64,000 bases of DNA from Amphiduros pacificus (GCA_949316495.1 OX439009.1:33854155-33918154), one strand, 5' to 3'; counted from the stretch's first letter, positions 11,501-23,037 are shown. The notes: generated from the letters alone by a model not told the origin. Program-made: numbers and translations.

Positions 11501-13469
11501 TGGAAATAGACACCTACCTGGAAATAGACATCTACCTGGAAATAGACATCTACCTTGAAATAGACACCTACCTGGAAATAGACACCTACCTGGAAATAGA
11601 CATCTACCTTGAAATAGACATCTACCTTGAAACAGACATCTACCTTGAAATAGACATCTACCTGGAAATAGACATCTACCTGGAAATAGACATCTACCTG
11701 GAAATAAACACCTACCTGGAAATAGACATCTACCTGGAAATAGACACCTACCTGGAAATAGACATCTACCTGGAAATAGACACCTACCTGGAAATAGACA
11801 TCTACCTTGAAATAGACACCTACCTGGAAATAGACATCTCCCTTGAAACAGACATCTACCTTGAAATAGACATCTCCCTGGAAATAGACATCTACCTGGA
11901 AATAGACACCTACCTGGAAATAGACATCTACCTGGAAATAGACATCTATATGGAAATAGACATCTACCTGGAAATAGACATCTCCCTGGAAATAGACATC
12001 TCCCTGGAAATAGACATCTACCTTGAAATACACATCTACCTGGAAATAGACACCTACCTGGAAATCTACCTGGAAATAGACATCAACCTTGAAATAGACA
12101 TCTACCTGGAAATAGACATCTACCTTGAAATAGACATCTACCTGGAAATAGACATCTACCTGGAAATAGACATCTCCCTGGAAATAGACATCTACCTTGA
12201 AATAGACACCTACCTGGAAATAGACACCTACCTGGAAATAGACATCTCCCTGGAAATAGACATCTACCTAGAAATAGACACCTACCTGGAAATAGACATC
12301 TACCTGGAAATAGACACCTACCTGGAAAGAGACATCTACATGTACATTGAAACAGACATCTACCTTGAAATAGACACCTACCTTGAAATAGACATCTACC
12401 TGGAAATAGACATCTACCTGGAAATAGACATCTACCTGGAAATAGACATCTCCCTGGAAATAGACATCTACCTTGAAATAGACATCTACCTGGAAATAGA
12501 CATCTCCCTGGAAATAGACATCTACCTTGAAATAGACATCTACCTGGAAATAGACACCTACCTGGAAATCTACCTGGAAATAGACATCAACCTTGAAATA
12601 GACATCTACCTGGAAATAGACATCTACCTTGAAATAGACATCTACCTGGAAATAGACATCTACCTGGAAATAGACATCTACCTTGAAATAGACACCTACC
12701 TGGAAATAGACACCTACCTGGAAATAGACATCTCCCTGGAAATAGACATCTACCTAGAAATAGACACCTACCTGGAAATAGACATCTACCTGGAAATAGA
12801 CACCTACCTGGAAAGAGACATCTACATGTACATTGAAACAGACATCTACCTTGAAATAGACACCTACCTTGAAATAGACATCTACCTGGAAATAGACATC
12901 TACCTGGAAATATACATCCACCTGGAAATAGACATCGACCTGGAAATAGGCATCTACCTTGAAATAGACACCTACCTGGAAATAGACACCTACCTTGAAA
13001 TAGACATCTACCTTGAAATAAACACCTACTTGGAAATAGACATCTACCTGGAAATAGACATCTACCTGGAAATAGACACCTACCTGGAAATAGACATCTA
13101 CCTGGAAATAGACATCTACCTTGAAATAGACACCTACCTGGAAATAGACACCTACCTGGAAATAGACATCTACCTTGAAATAGACATCTACCTTGAAACA
13201 GACATCTACCTTGAAATAGACATCTACCTGGAAATAGACATCTACCTGGAAATAGACATCTACCTGGAAATAAACACCTACCTGGAAATAGACATCTACC
13301 TGGAAATAGACACCTACCTGGAAATAGACATCTACCTGGAAATAGACACCTACCTGGAAATAGACACCTACCTGGAAATAGACATCTACCTTGAAATAGA
13401 CATCTACCTGGAAATAGACATCTACCTGGAAATAGACATCTACCTGGAAATAGACATCTACCTGGAAAT
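8557..13469 (+). repeat. Giant 18-bp minisatellite, forward array
   Basis: About 270 tandem units of GAAATAGACATCTACCTG lie here, with recurrent variants: CTT for CTG, ACACC for ACATC, CTCCC for CTACC, and ACAGAC for ATAGAC. Rare 12-bp short units occur (GAAATCTACCTG at 8787, 9128, 10496, 11002, 12060 and 12566). A variant pair containing GAAAGAGACATCTACATGTA recurs near 8941, 9291, 10756, 11245, 12325 and 12810. Together with the short units this reveals higher-order duplications of about 1.57 kb and about 420 bp. Because the unit is 18 bp, several frames stay open for thousands of bases on both strands (repeat EIDIYL on the plus strand). This is a consequence of the period and does not show a gene. 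Confidence 0.95.
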
Positions 13470-13700
13470 GACGTTGTTGATGGCTCGTGATCTGTTTTTA
13501 CCACTCAAGATAACATACATGGACCTGATATTTGGGGTGAGACATTGGAGTGGTATAGGAAACAGAGAAGGGTTGAATAATATTACATGTAAGGTCCTTA
13601 AGAGATTTTCGATGCAATGTTTATCCAGCTTATATCACACATCGGGGGGATGCCAGATGTTTTTTGCCGAGTTAAATAGATGTGCACCATGTTTTTCAAC
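13470..13700 (+). repeat. Junction segment J, left arm
   Basis: About 230 bp of non-satellite DNA starts ATGACGTTGTTGATGGCTCG, directly after the forward array. It is repeated in reverse complement at 14957-15186, directly before the inverted array. The two arms are nearly identical (for example TTCGATGCAATGTTTATCCA), so J and the arrays together form one large inverted repeat. Confidence 0.93.
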
Positions 13701-14365
13701 TTTTTCTTAGTATTAGCATGTCTGCCTTACCATTATTTAGCTATATATTTTTTTATCTGATAAGGCATCTTTGATTTCATTGCAGGACCTAATAGAATCG
13801 AGGTTCTAATGTAACGTACAAATGTGTTTTGTCAGCACAAATATGATGTTTCAGTCTATATTTAATTTTTGGTCTCTGCAACGGGGTCCATATAAGCAGT
13901 TAAATTTATTGGGAATCAGGCATAATTACCAGCAGAATAGACACGTATATGATTGCTGTGATAATGGGTAGTAAGTGTCTTATGTATCCTTTTAGAAGCC
14001 AATTCATATTCTTAGAGCTGTTCACAATTTCCAGGGTGTGTTTATTTTTTCAATCATGTGCAGCCAAATTATTGCTTGTGTACATTTCATTCCTTGCATT
14101 TTCAATTATTTCCAAGAAAAATTGACAAGCCAATATTTGCATATTAGGGGAATGGAAATGTAAAATTCTATTTTAGTATTTTATAATCGAATACAAACCT
14201 TTCTTGGGCATTTCTGTCTCTTAAATCCTGTTTCTTCCATGATTTCCTGTGATAGCCTTGGGGTAGATATTTAATTATCTTCTCAGTGAATGGTGCATCT
14301 TCAGAATATTTATTAATTTATTGAATCAAAATCAGTAATTTGGATTTGCTTGTACTTTCTATATT
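13701..14365. repeat. Flank V, copy 2, inside the inverted-repeat spacer
   Basis: This is a nearly exact copy of 7930-8556 in the same orientation. It extends a little further than copy 1 (ATCAAAATC..GATTTGCTTGTAC), as in copy 3 at 28160-28840. It occupies the first half of the spacer between the two satellite arms. The side nearer the forward array begins abruptly at the end of J. Confidence 0.9.
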
Positions 14366-14692
14366 GCTTTTTGTTTGTTTGTTTGTTTGGGGTTTTACAT
14401 CACTTTCAACATTATTTCAGTCATTTCGTGATGAGACCTAATTGTAGCAGATATAGTGCTGCCTCACTGAATTGTCATGTCGCAGGTCCTTGACATGACA
14501 ACCCGCCAGGTCACAGATTTACAAGGACAATGGGTTAACCCTTTAGGCACGGGCCTCAGCTCATGTGTGAAATTGTATCATGAGTTCAATCTCGGCACAG
14601 CTGGGATTCAAACCCACGACCTTTGGATCACCACAGAGGAACTGGTGCTAATAAGCTGGCGCTCTAACCAACTGCGCCACAGCCCGTGGCCC
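14366..14692 (-). mobile_element. tRNA-derived SINE, full length (head type 1)
   Basis: Read on the minus strand, it runs from GGCCACGGGCTGTGGCGCAG (A box) through the B box region (GGTTTGAATCCC, one mismatch) and the body. The shared 3' domain follows (GAGGCAGCACTATATCTGCT) and it ends in a (CAAA)n tail at 14366-14390. No convincing target-site duplication was found, so one border may have been altered when the inverted repeat formed. Confidence 0.9.
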
Positions 14693-14956
14693 GCATATCA
14701 TAGTACTGAGACAGTTGACTACAGTCTGATGAAACTGAGTAATATATTGAATGTTTATCATTTATCATGTGAACGTGTTGTTTGTTCTGCATGCCGTCCA
14801 ATTGGAAAACTGTTTAATATGTTATGCTTTGTGGAAAATTGATATACAATGTATATGAATACGGCAATAAAGCTAGTTTGAGACAGCACTGCTGAAGGTT
14901 CAGAATGACATCTCGCGTGACCCAGATGAAAGAAAGTAAGTAGTATTTCTGCTTCT
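14693..14956. other. Spacer segment X
   Basis: About 260 bp found only once in the window. It contains ACGGCAATAAAGCTAG near 14862, which looks like a polyadenylation-signal 3' end. That could be a transcript end or the tail of another retroelement. No protein was recognised. Confidence 0.4.
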
Positions 14957-15186
14957 GGAAAACATGGTGCACATCTATTTAACTCGGCAAAAAACATCTG
15001 GCATCCCCCCGATGTTTGATATAAGCTGGATAAACATTGCATCGAAAATCTCTTAAGGACCTTACATGTAATATTATTCAACCCTTCTCTGTTTCCTATA
15101 CCACTCCAATGTCTCACCCCAAATATCAGGTCCATGTATGTTATCTTGAGTGGTAAAAACAGATCACGAGCCATCAACAACGTCAT
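14957..15186 (-). repeat. Junction segment J, right (inverted) arm
   Basis: This is the reverse complement of 13470-13700, running from CTGGAAAACATGGTGCACAT to CGTCATTTCC. Array-to-J polarity is mirrored exactly on the two sides, as expected from an inverted duplication and not from two independent insertions. Confidence 0.93.
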
Positions 15187-18100
15187 TTCCAGGTAGGTGT
15201 ATATTTCAAGGTAGATGTCTGTTTCAAGGTAGATGTCTATTTCAAGGTAGATGTCTATTTCCAGGTAGGTGTCTATTTCCAGGTAGGTGTATATTTCAAG
15301 GTAGATGCCTATTTCCAGGTCGATGTCTATTTCCAGGTAGGTGTCTATTTCCAGGTAGATGTCTATTTCCAGGTAGATGTCTATTTCAAGGTAGATGTCT
15401 GTTTCAAGGTAGATGTCTATTTCAAGGTAGATGTCTATTTCCAGGTAGATGTCTATTTCAAGGTAGGTGTCTATTTCAAGGTAGATGTCTGTTTCAATGT
15501 ACATGTAGATGTCTCTTTCCAGGTAGGTGTCTATTTCCAGGTAGATGTCTATTTCCAGGTAGGTGTCTATTTCTAGGTAGATGTCTATTTCCAGGGAGAT
15601 GTCTATTTCCAGGTAGGTGCCTATTTCCAGGGAGGTGTCTATTTCAAGGTTGATGTCTACTTCCAGGTAGATTTCCAGGTAGGTGTCTATTTCCAGGTAG
15701 ATGTCTATTTCAAGGTAGATGTCTATTTCCAGGGAGATGTCTATTTCCAGGTAGATGTCTATTTCAAGGTAGATGTCTGTTTCAAGGTAGATGTCTATTT
15801 CAAGGTAGATGTCTGTTTCAAGGTAGATGTCTATTTCAAGGTAGATGTCTATTTCCAGGTAGGTGTATATTTCAAGGTAGATGCCTATTTCCAGGTCGAT
15901 GTCTATTTCCAGGTAGGTGTCTATTTCCAGGTAGATGTCTATTTCCAGGTAGATGTCTATTTCAAGGTAGATGTCTATTTCAAGGTAGATGTCTGTTTCA
16001 AGGTAGATGTCTATTTCAAGGTAGATGTCTATTTCCAGGTAGGTGTCTATTTCCAGGTAGGTGTATATTTCAAGGTAGATGCCTATTTCCAGGTCGATGT
16101 CTATTTCCAGGTAGGTGTCTATTTCCAGGTAGATGTCTATTTCCAGGTAGATGTCTATTTCAAGGTAGATGTCTGTTTCAAGGTAGATGTCTATTTCAAG
16201 GTAGATGTCTATTTCCAGGTAGATGTCTATTTCAAGGTAGGTGTCTATTTCAAGGTAGATGTCTGTTTCAATGTACATGTAGATGTCTCTTTCCAGGTAG
16301 GTGTCTATTTCCAGGTAGATGTCTATTTCCAGGTAGGTGTCTATTTCTAGGTAGATGTCTATTTCCAGGGAGATGTCTATTTCCAGGTAGGTGTCTATTT
16401 CCAGGGAGGTGTCTATTTCAAGGTTGATGTCTATTTCCAGGTAGATTTCCAGGTAGGTGTCTATTTCCAGGTAGATGTCTATTTCAAGGTAGATGTCTAT
16501 TTCCAGGGAGATGTCTATTTCCAGGTAGATGTCTATTTCAAGGTAGATGTCTATTTCCAGGGAGATGTCTATTTCCAGGTAGATGTCTATTTCCAGGTAG
16601 ATGTCTATTTCCAGGTAGATGTCTATTTCAAGGTAGGTGTCTATTTCAAGGTAGATGTCTGTTTCAATGTACATGTAGATGTCTCTTTCCAGGTAGGTGT
16701 CTATTTCCAGGTAGATGTCTATTTCCAGGTAGGTGTCTATTTCTAGGTAGATGTCTATTTCCAGGTAGATGTCTATTTCCAGGTAGGTGTCTATTTCCAG
16801 GTAGATGTCTATTTCAAGGTAGATGTCTATTTCCAGGGAGATGTCTATTTCCAGGTAGATGTCTATTTCCAGGTAGATGTCTATTTCAAGGTAGATGTCT
16901 ATTTCCAGGTAGATGTCTATTTCAAGGTTGATGTCTATTTCCAGGTAGATTTCCAGGTAGATGTCTATTTCCAGGTAGATGTCTATTTCAAGGTAGATGT
17001 CTATTTCCAGGGAGATGTCTATTTCCAGGTAGATGTCTATTTCAAGGTAGATGTCTATTTCCAGGGAGATGTCTATTTCCAGGTAGATGTCTATTTCCAG
17101 GTAGGTGTCTATTTCCAGGTAGATGTCTATTTCCAGGTAGGTGTCTATTTCCAGGCAGATGTCTATTTCCAGGGAGATGTCTATTTCAAGGTAGATGTCT
17201 GTTTCAAGGGAGATGTCTATTTCCAGGTAGGTGTCTATTTCAAGGTAGATGTCTATTTCCAGGTAGGTGTCTATTTCAAGGTAGATGTCTATTTCAAGGT
17301 AGATGTCTATTTCCAGGTAGATGTCTATTTCCAGGTAGGTGTCTATTTCAAGGTACATGTCTGTTTCCAGGTAGGTGTCTATTTCAAGGTAGATGTCTGT
17401 TTCAAGGTAGATGTCTATTTCAAGGTAGGTGTCTATTTCCAGGTAGATGTCTATTTCAAGGTAGATGTCTATTTCAAGGTAGATGTCTGTTTCAAGGTAG
17501 ATGTCTATTTCCAGGTAGATGTCTATTTCCAGGTAGATGTCTCTTTCCAGGTAGGTGTCTATTTCCAGGTAGATGTCTATTTCCAGGTAGGTGTCTATTT
17601 CAATGTAGATGTCTATTTCAAGGTAGATGTCTATTTCCAGGTAGATGTCTATTTCAAGGTAGATGTCTATTTCCAGGTAGATGTCTATTTCCAGGTAGAT
17701 TTCCAGGTAGGTGTCTATTTCCAGGTAGGTGTCTATTTCCAGGTAGGTGTCTATTTCAAGGTAGGTGTCTATTTCCAGGTAGATGTCTATTTCAAGGTAG
17801 ATGTCTATTTCCAGGTAGATGTCTATTTCAAGGTAGGTGTCTATTTCAAGGTAGATGTCTGTTTCAAGGTAGATGTCTATTTCAAGGTAGATGTCTATTT
17901 CCAGGTAGATGTCTATTTCCAGGTAGATGTCTATTTCCAGGTAGATGTCTATTTCCAGGTAGATGTCTATTTCCAGGTAGATTTCCAGGTAGGTGTCTAT
18001 TTCCAGGTAGGTGTCTATTTCAAGGTAGATATCTATTTCAAGGTAGATGTCTATTTCCAGGTAGATGTCTATTTCAAGGTAGATGTCTGTTTCAAGGTAG

Positions 18101-18329
18101 ATGTCTATTTCAAGGTAGATGTCTATTTCCAGGTAGGTGTCTATTTCAAGGTAGATGTCTATTTCAAGGTAGGTGTCTATTTCAAGGTAGACGTCTGTTT
18201 CAAGGTAGATGTCTATTTCAAGGTAGATGTCTATTTCAAGGTAGGTGTCTATTTCAAGGTAGATGTCTGTTTCAAGGTAGATGTCTATTTCAAGGTAGAT
18301 GTCTATTTCAAGGTAAATGTTTATTTCTA
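15187..18329 (-). repeat. Giant 18-bp minisatellite, inverted array
   Basis: About 174 units of the same minisatellite run in the opposite orientation (AGGTAGATGTCTATTTCC on the plus strand). The same landmark variants are present: rc of GAAAGAGACATCTACATGTA near 15490, 16270 and 16670, and 12-bp short units near 15666, 16440 and 16950. It ends in AGGTAAATGTTTATTTC, passing into flank U2. The minus-strand open frame of 866 codons repeats EIDIYL and runs into J and X. It is not treated as a gene. Confidence 0.95.
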
Positions 18330-18964
18330 TTATTGTAGGTCACACAGAAGGCCTTTACATGGAACTTCTTTCATAAATGTAGCAACAAACAAATCGATAA
18401 CATTGCTTATCTGAAGGTGCAAAGATTACATAATTCCAGATATTGGAAAATATGAATTATTGATAGAGTTTATTGTTGGTATGAAATGCTGTATTGTGAC
18501 CCTTAGATGGTATGTCTCAACTAGAATTCAAACGAAGAAAGGTACACTTAAGTACTTCAATACAAACATGAATGTTTCTGAGAATTGCTTTATCTGACAT
18601 AACCTAATACCAAAATATATACGATGTGAAACTGACGGTTCCAACTAAAGTTCTTCAAAACAAACCTGCACAGAATCAGAGAATTATTTTGTCTGGCTGA
18701 GCTTACTCCCATCTTTCCGCACGTGACACCGCGCCACCGCGCCACAAATATATCATTGCGCTTCGCACGTGAAGTTTACTTTGATGTTTGATATTTAATA
18801 TTTGATGGTTTTTTCAAAATCATTTGATATTTGACGTTTTCTTCAAAATCGTTTTTTATATAATATAGAGGGATTTTGATCGACTGATGAGTGTTCAGAT
18901 GTCCAGATGATGTCTACACCTTTCAATATGAATCCCACAGAGTAGCCTATAGCCTCCATTCAAT

Positions 18965-19232
18965 ATATGTAGTGTATCCAATATATCCAATATCCAAATC
19001 CAATATATCCAATATCCAAATCCAATATATCCAATATCCAAATCCAATATATCCAATATCCAAATCCAATATATCCAATATCCAAATCCAATATATCCAA
19101 TATCCAAATCCAATATATCCAATATCCAAATCCAATATATCCAATATCCAAATCCAATATATCCAATATCCAAATCCAATATATCCAATATCCAAATCCA
19201 ATATATCCAATATCCAAATCCAATATATCTAA
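18965..19232. repeat. 22-bp AT-rich minisatellite
   Basis: Twelve almost perfect copies of a 22-bp unit built on CCAATATATCCAATATCC plus AAAT. The unit is not a multiple of three, so open frames appear in several registers on both strands without meaning. The high copy identity points to recent expansion. U1 lacks this array. Confidence 0.95.
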
Positions 19233-19249
19233 TGTACTCTCTGATATGA

Positions 19250-20165
19250 TGTGTTGTGAGAGTACTAAAAGTAATTTTGATTGACCAATGCCAATGGGTG
19301 ATTTTACGTACTTGGTAGATATGTTTAGATTATGTCTAAACCTTCAAATATGAGAGCATAAATCTAGATCCAGAGTAATGGCCCTTTTCCTCTGATTAAG
19401 TCCAAATATTCAATATACCCATTGATATGAGCTTGGAGTAATTACTCCAAGATATGAGATATGAGATAATGAAAAGAAATTTTGATTGAGTAATGAGTGG
19501 TTAGACATACTTGGTAGACATGCCCAGATTCTGGCCTTCCAATATAAAAGCATAAATCTGATTTCAATGGAGTAGCCCTTTTCCTCTTATAAAGTCTATC
19601 TATTCAAAATACTCAGAAATAAGTTGTGAGATTACAAAAAGAAAGTGTAGGTATTGTAAAAGGGAATACAAAAAAATGGGAATATCTTGGAATCAGATTT
19701 ATTCTCTCACATATAGAAAGGTCTAGACACAATTTAGACATGTCTACCAGGTATGTCTGACCACCCATTAGTCAATCAATGTTCCTTTTTGCACCCAGTC
19801 GCAGATCCAGGTGGGGGGCTTTGGGGGCTGAAGCCCCCTGGGGGTCTGTGGCAAGGGGGACTTTTGGGAACTGGAGTCCCTTACTTTATGGGACTAGAGC
19901 CCCTTACCTTAGCACATTTGAGCCCCCCGTGGTAAAAAATCCTGGATGCACCCATGACACCATGCAACTATTTAGGAAGAAATTCACAAAAATGATGTAT
20001 TTCAGATTTTTATAAATCATTAGGAGAAAGGGGCCATTCCGTTGGAATCAGATTTATTCCCTTTTTTAAATGTCTAGACATAATATGGACATGTCCTTTC
20101 AAGTTGTCTTCATTAGTCAAACAAAATTCCTTTTGCACTCTCACAACTAATATCAATGAGTATAT
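19250..20165. repeat. Foldback cluster: forward and inverted copies of one unit
   Basis: Two forward copies of a unit of about 180 bp (about 19255-19440 and 19462-19635) contain AATTTTGATTGA..TTGGTAGA..ATGAGAGCATAAATCT. They are followed by two inverted copies (about 19640-19790 and 20010-20165) with ATCAGATTTATTC..GTCTAGACA..TTAGTCAA. Another forward copy lies at about 29030-29200 and a partial one at 18870-18960. Internal copies differ by many substitutions, so the cluster is not young. Confidence 0.75.
19795..19960. mobile_element. Possible short GC-rich TIR element
   Basis: A GC-rich island lies in AT-rich DNA, starting CGCAGATCCAGGTGGGGGGC and ending GCCCCCCGTGGTAAAAAATCC then TGGATGCA. 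The two ends are roughly inverted (GATCCAGG..GGGGGGC against GCCCCCC..CCTGGATGC). It interrupts the third foldback unit. The family was not recognised and no target duplication was established. Confidence 0.4.
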
Positions 20166-20295
20166 TGAATATACTGAATGAATATATTGCATATACTGAA
20201 TGAATATATTGCATATACTGAGTGAATGAATATATTGAATACACTGAATGAATATATTGAATATACTGAATGAATATATTGAATATATTGATGAC
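20160..20295. repeat. 22-bp AT-rich tandem repeat
   Basis: About six imperfect copies of a 22-bp unit around GAATATACTGAATGAATA, at the end of the inverted foldback copy. Confidence 0.85.
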
Positions 20296-20811
20296 TATTA
20301 TCAATACCTCTTATGGGGTATTGCTATTATACAATGACAATCTTTTTTATCTGAACAAGTGTTCTGTGTGCTTCCTCCCATGGCGCAGCGCCGTGTGACG
20401 TAAAATGTAACTGCCCCAGAATGCCAAAATATATACCGCGTGATACAGACCAGTGATCATTTTGATGGGAGTTGCCCAAGCGGAAAGAGACCGAGACCCA
20501 TATATCATGTATATTGGTCACCTATATTCTCCTTTAGTCTGAAGATACATTTGGTTCGCATACTAGCATGCTGCAGCATACAAAATAAAAGTGTATTACC
20601 CCTGTGTACATTTATGTGACTGTCTCATGATATGGCTTCGAAAATGGAAGGAATCGGTGCTCTTTATCGATATTAGCAGTCCAGGTGTGGGAATTATATA
20701 ATGCGAAATCAACAAGTATTGAAGTATTGGAAGACCACCGCCGCCACTTCCACAACAAAGAAAGGGTAGGTACACTAAGTGCATGGATATCTGCGTATGC
20801 GGAAATAGTTG

Positions 20812-20866
20812 TGTGTTTGTGTGTTTGTGAGTGTGTGTTTGTGTGTGCGTGTGTGTGTGTGTGTGA
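20812..20866. repeat. TG-rich microsatellite
   Basis: An impure (TG)n/(TTTG) tract ending in a pure run GTGTGTGTGTGTGTG. Confidence 0.9.
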
Positions 20867-22248
20867 TATTACTCGTGATACAGTAACTTCTCCATCTCGT
20901 CCTTCATCCAGACCCAGGTACTGGTGTCAGCACAGTGCATAAACAATCATTTATATATAGATACATTTATACAATGTACATAAATAGACATGTTACAAGG
21001 CAGCAATGATGTGGCTTGTTTGAGCATCAGAGGTAACTTTACCACTGAGAGGGGAACTACAGGTCAGCAGCCTCGGTTGCAGCACAGTGCAGGTGATACC
21101 TTTACCTTTATTCTCTCATATTTTAGTATCATGTCATCGTCAGCTCACCTCAATAGGTAAACTTAGTATGTGATCAAATTGAATGAAATATTTATATGCA
21201 TACAACAGCTAATCATGATGATCACATAATCAAAGAACTAAAACGCATTATGTATAACACATTGGATTTATTAATAACTAATATTTATTCAAAGATTGTA
21301 ACAGATAATTGAATATGTGAAACAATTTCAGATCACAATATCATTCAGTTTATGGGTCCAACTTAAATTTCAATATTTCAAAACAAATAAGGAAATGCAC
21401 ATGCATTTATCAGTTCAACATTGAACCATGGACCGGCAGGATTTCAGAATGTGAAATAGCAAAGTTATTTATAAAATTAAAGACTTTGCAGCTGGAGTAA
21501 TGGGAATATCAGAAAGCATGACCATATCACAGAAAAACTAGTTCTGAGTTACTTTCAGATATTAGGTGAAAACAAACATTTGTGGGTGATGTATTTTAAC
21601 ATGTTTTCATAGTGTAAAATGCATTCATAAGTACAAATTTGTAGGTAGACATGTAACAGAACTTACAAAAACAATGAAGTCAGCACAAGCCGATTTTATA
21701 TTCTTCCTTCACGCTCGCCGACCACAACCACACTTTCTTTTATTACTCATTCATTTTTGCTTGGAAAGGACTTGATAATATACTATGATATTATCTTTTT
21801 TCTGGACTTCTTGTGACCTTGGTTCAAGGTCAAGGTCATGACCAGCAAAGAAGCAACTTCACTAATGAATCTTTTATTTCCTGTAAGATTACAGTAATAA
21901 CAATATGACTTGGCAGATATAATCGACCAATGAGGGGCTTGGATAAGTTCGATATTGTGTGAGCTTTGATATTTTCAAGGTCACAGTTGCCTATTTTCAA
22001 AATCGTTATTTGTGTTAGCCGATTTACAAATAACATTTATTCCCACTACATTTATCTTACACATATGTTTGTCCATAATTTTTAGAATAATTTAAGTTAC
22101 TAGGTCATGGTGACCTAGACATATAAATCACAATTTCTGGAATATGGAGATTTGATCCTTTACAAATCAGAGATTAGATTTTGATATTATTTACGTATAA
22201 GTAAATATCCATGGAAATTTATTCAACTGCACATTTTGTGACCTTGCT

Positions 22249-22563
22249 GTGACTTTGCTGTCAGCTGTTAGACTGGGTGCCATGGAGGAGGCAAATGTTG
22301 CACAGTTTCAGCAGAACCAGTACCTACTCTATGTACTCCTTTCCACTGATGAGAAGAGTCTGATTGAAGCCTCGCCTGGTGATGATTTTTGCAGGGCAGC
22401 TCTGCCAATGAAAGCATTTATCAAAAACTCAAAGGCCAAATTCCAGGGCCAGAATAACCTTGGTATGATCTTGGTAAAAATCAGGAATATGTTGAAACAA
22501 AACTGGTCACCTCCACTTTGGACATGTTTGTATGTGTGTATGTATATGTATATGTACTTGTGA
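22249..22563 (+). pseudogene. Fragment of a NADAR (YbiA-like) domain
   Basis: The translation carries the C-terminal signature of NADAR (riboflavin-biosynthesis YbiA-like, NAD/ADP-ribose-associated) domains: QFQQNQYLLYVLLSTDEKSL, then IEASPGDDF, then FQGQNNLGMILVKIRNML. In the family this region reads roughly LL.T....L.EASP.D..WG.GL ... W.G.N.LG..LM.VR..L. The WG(I/L)G motif is replaced here by FCRAAL. The N-terminal half of the domain, with the early Lys/Arg and Trp motifs, is absent from the surrounding sequence. It lies between flank U2 and the LINE endonuclease remnant and has no partner in block A. The homology is clear by motif. It looks like an orphan exon or retrocopied piece and not a working N-glycosidase gene. 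An unseen upstream exon is possible but unsupported. Confidence 0.6.
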
Positions 22564-23037
22564 TAATGTGTGTGTAGTTCTGTGTATGTATTGTATGTAT
22601 ATGCATGTATTTACATTACACAATTTTATCATGAGCACTTGAATATGAAGGCATAGAATTGTATGCTTTTCATACCTTTTAGTTTAGATTTGTTACTTAG
22701 AATCTTTTACTAATCTCAATATATTTATTGTGATATATGTTACTTTTTGGATTGTGTCCAAGCAAACATAGTTGCAGAAACCATATGGATATGATTTCCC
22801 CTATGGACTTCTTGTACACTTCGTGGTTTTTGCTTTTGAGATCATAGTTATTATCTTCAAAATTTAGTTGTGTGATATCTAAGGTAGCAATTTATGGTGC
22901 ACAATGAAGATTTTTTTCAGTGTCCACTACAAATCATAATCATAGATATGTCCATTTCAAGTGTAGTTCTTTGTCAAAACACATATTACAATGTCTAATG
23001 TCAACAGTACTTGTGAACAGTACTTGTCAATAAGTAA

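Larger units (their letters stand above)
18330..22000. repeat. Flank U2, right copy of the segmental duplication
   Basis: Homologous to 919-2450, but expanded by insertions between about 18880 and 21150 (22-bp array, foldback segments, microsatellite; listed separately). Collinearity resumes at TATGTGATCAAATTGAATGA (about 21170 versus 1499) and ends at TTTTCAAGGTCACAG near 21975. No gene was recognised. Confidence 0.8.

Noticed and set aside
14477-14842. 121-codon frame beginning MSQVLDMTTRQVTDLQG
   Set aside because: It is a reading through the inverse of a SINE; the same words recur at other SINE copies (23732-23917, 32881-33069).
8542-17358. Very long open frames in the minisatellite as genes
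   Set aside because: An 18-bp unit without stops keeps frames open automatically. There is no promoter, splice structure or non-repeat domain, and the frames exist on both strands.
8557-18329. CRISPR array
   Set aside because: Repeats are directly contiguous with no unique spacers, and the genome is eukaryotic.
8557-18329. Pearl/Helentron-type element with a satellite core
   Set aside because: Mollusc elements of this kind have longer units and defined ends. No Helitron-like 3' hairpin or conserved element ends were found beside the arrays.
18891-19232. Open frames with NIQIQYIQYP repeats
   Set aside because: They are artefacts of the 22-bp AT-rich array, open in several registers on both strands.
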